Source: Christensenella sp. UBA3792 (lineage in GTDB: Bacteria > Bacillota > Clostridia > Christensenellales > CAG-138). From it: a DNA stretch of 11,859 nt. The notes below the pieces were generated by a model that worked only from the letters and a program-made list of their open reading frames with translations, had not been told where the DNA came from and ran no database searches. Positions 11,692-11,859 of the stretch are shown here, one piece after another. The stretch covers positions 1 through 11,859 of the forward strand of contig DFEW01000019.1 of NCBI GenBank assembly GCA_002369195.1, in the 5' to 3' direction. Position 1 is the first letter of the stretch, and the number at the start of each line of letters is the position of its first letter. A program made the position numbers and the translations under genes.

Positions 11692-11859
11692 TAATCAAAC
11701 TGGAACCTATAAATGATAATAACAGAGATGCTGTTTTGGCCCTTTCCGTACGAGAGGATCAGCCCTTTGTCGCGACGAACGACTATTCATTGAGAGAGGC
11801 AGCCGAGGCCAATGCCAAGGCGCCCGGCACGGCAAGACCGTTTGCGATCTGTGCTGGGG
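11688..11859 (+). CDS. GNAT-family N-acetyltransferase, N-terminal part (cut by window end)
   Basis: The frame opens at ATG 11688 after AAGGAG (11671-11676, 11-base spacing) and runs off the window after 57 codons. The start MIIKLEPINDNNRDAVLAL, with LSVREDQPFVATNDYSLREA next, resembles the N-terminus of BltD/diamine-type acetyltransferases, where an NR-x-A helix is followed by a Q-x-FV/Y and N-x-x-SL stretch. These enzymes transfer acetyl from acetyl-CoA to polyamines or similar amines. The acetyl-CoA-binding motif would lie beyond the window, so family membership is likely but the substrate is not determined. The first codons (ATA, AAT, AGA) are less GC-rich than those of the upstream genes. 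It is preceded by a structured leader and a promoter, and lies beside tRNA-derived repeats, so it may be acquired. Confidence 0.68.
   Translation, partial: MIIKLEPINDNNRDAVLALSVREDQPFVATNDYSLREAAEANAKAPGTARPFAICAG

Overview
The window looks like chromosomal DNA of a GC-rich, endospore-forming Firmicute (Clostridia-like, probably an uncultured or gut-type lineage). The reasons are AAGGAG-type ribosome binding sites, compact intrinsic terminators, a YtxC-family sporulation protein, two lipoproteins with Gram-positive-style repeat modules, and a CE4 polysaccharide deacetylase on a Pro/Thr stalk. The phylum is inferred from gene content; I could not run a search. GC-rich codons produce many long antisense ORFs, which I rejected.

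Layout. Positions 52-1964 (minus) hold a two-gene operon of paralogous lipoproteins, each with a short coiled coil followed by InlB-like beta-repeat modules. Positions 2141-2728 (minus) encode a single-pass membrane protein with an extracytoplasmic lamin-tail domain. Divergent from it, 2810-5446 (plus) is an operon of glycerol kinase (glpK) and an Ldh_2-family malate/lactate-type dehydrogenase. A separately promoted three-TM protein with a TrkA_C domain follows (5577-6287), then a YtxC-like sporulation protein (6405-7136). Converging on that gene is a minus-strand operon of a DUF1015 protein and aspartate kinase (9802 down to 7154); its terminator lies inside the ytxC-like coding region. A secreted polysaccharide deacetylase (9956-10843) is divergent from DUF1015.

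The right end differs. A tRNA-Arg(CCG) gene (10941-11017) is followed by two near-identical ~104 bp repeats. Each repeat rebuilds the 3' part of the tRNA, down to the encoded CCA, with a 63-64 bp hairpin-forming insert in the T loop. The tRNA and both repeats are each followed by a different terminator. After this comes less GC-rich DNA: a good promoter, a ~250 nt structured leader that also holds an 81-codon ORF, and the start of a GNAT acetyltransferase cut by the window end. This resembles a tRNA-anchored insertion site at the edge of accessory DNA.

Promoters can be read for most transcription units, and all the housekeeping-type ones fit a 17 bp spacer. Four of them (TrkA_C gene, DUF1015, deacetylase, tRNA) have the same -35 hexamer, TTGCAA. 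For the lamin-tail gene, the deacetylase and possibly DUF1015, an ATG lies about where transcription should start, which suggests leaderless mRNAs. The most unusual parts are the tRNA-derived repeats with the leader/GNAT region beside them, and the paralogous lipoprotein pair.
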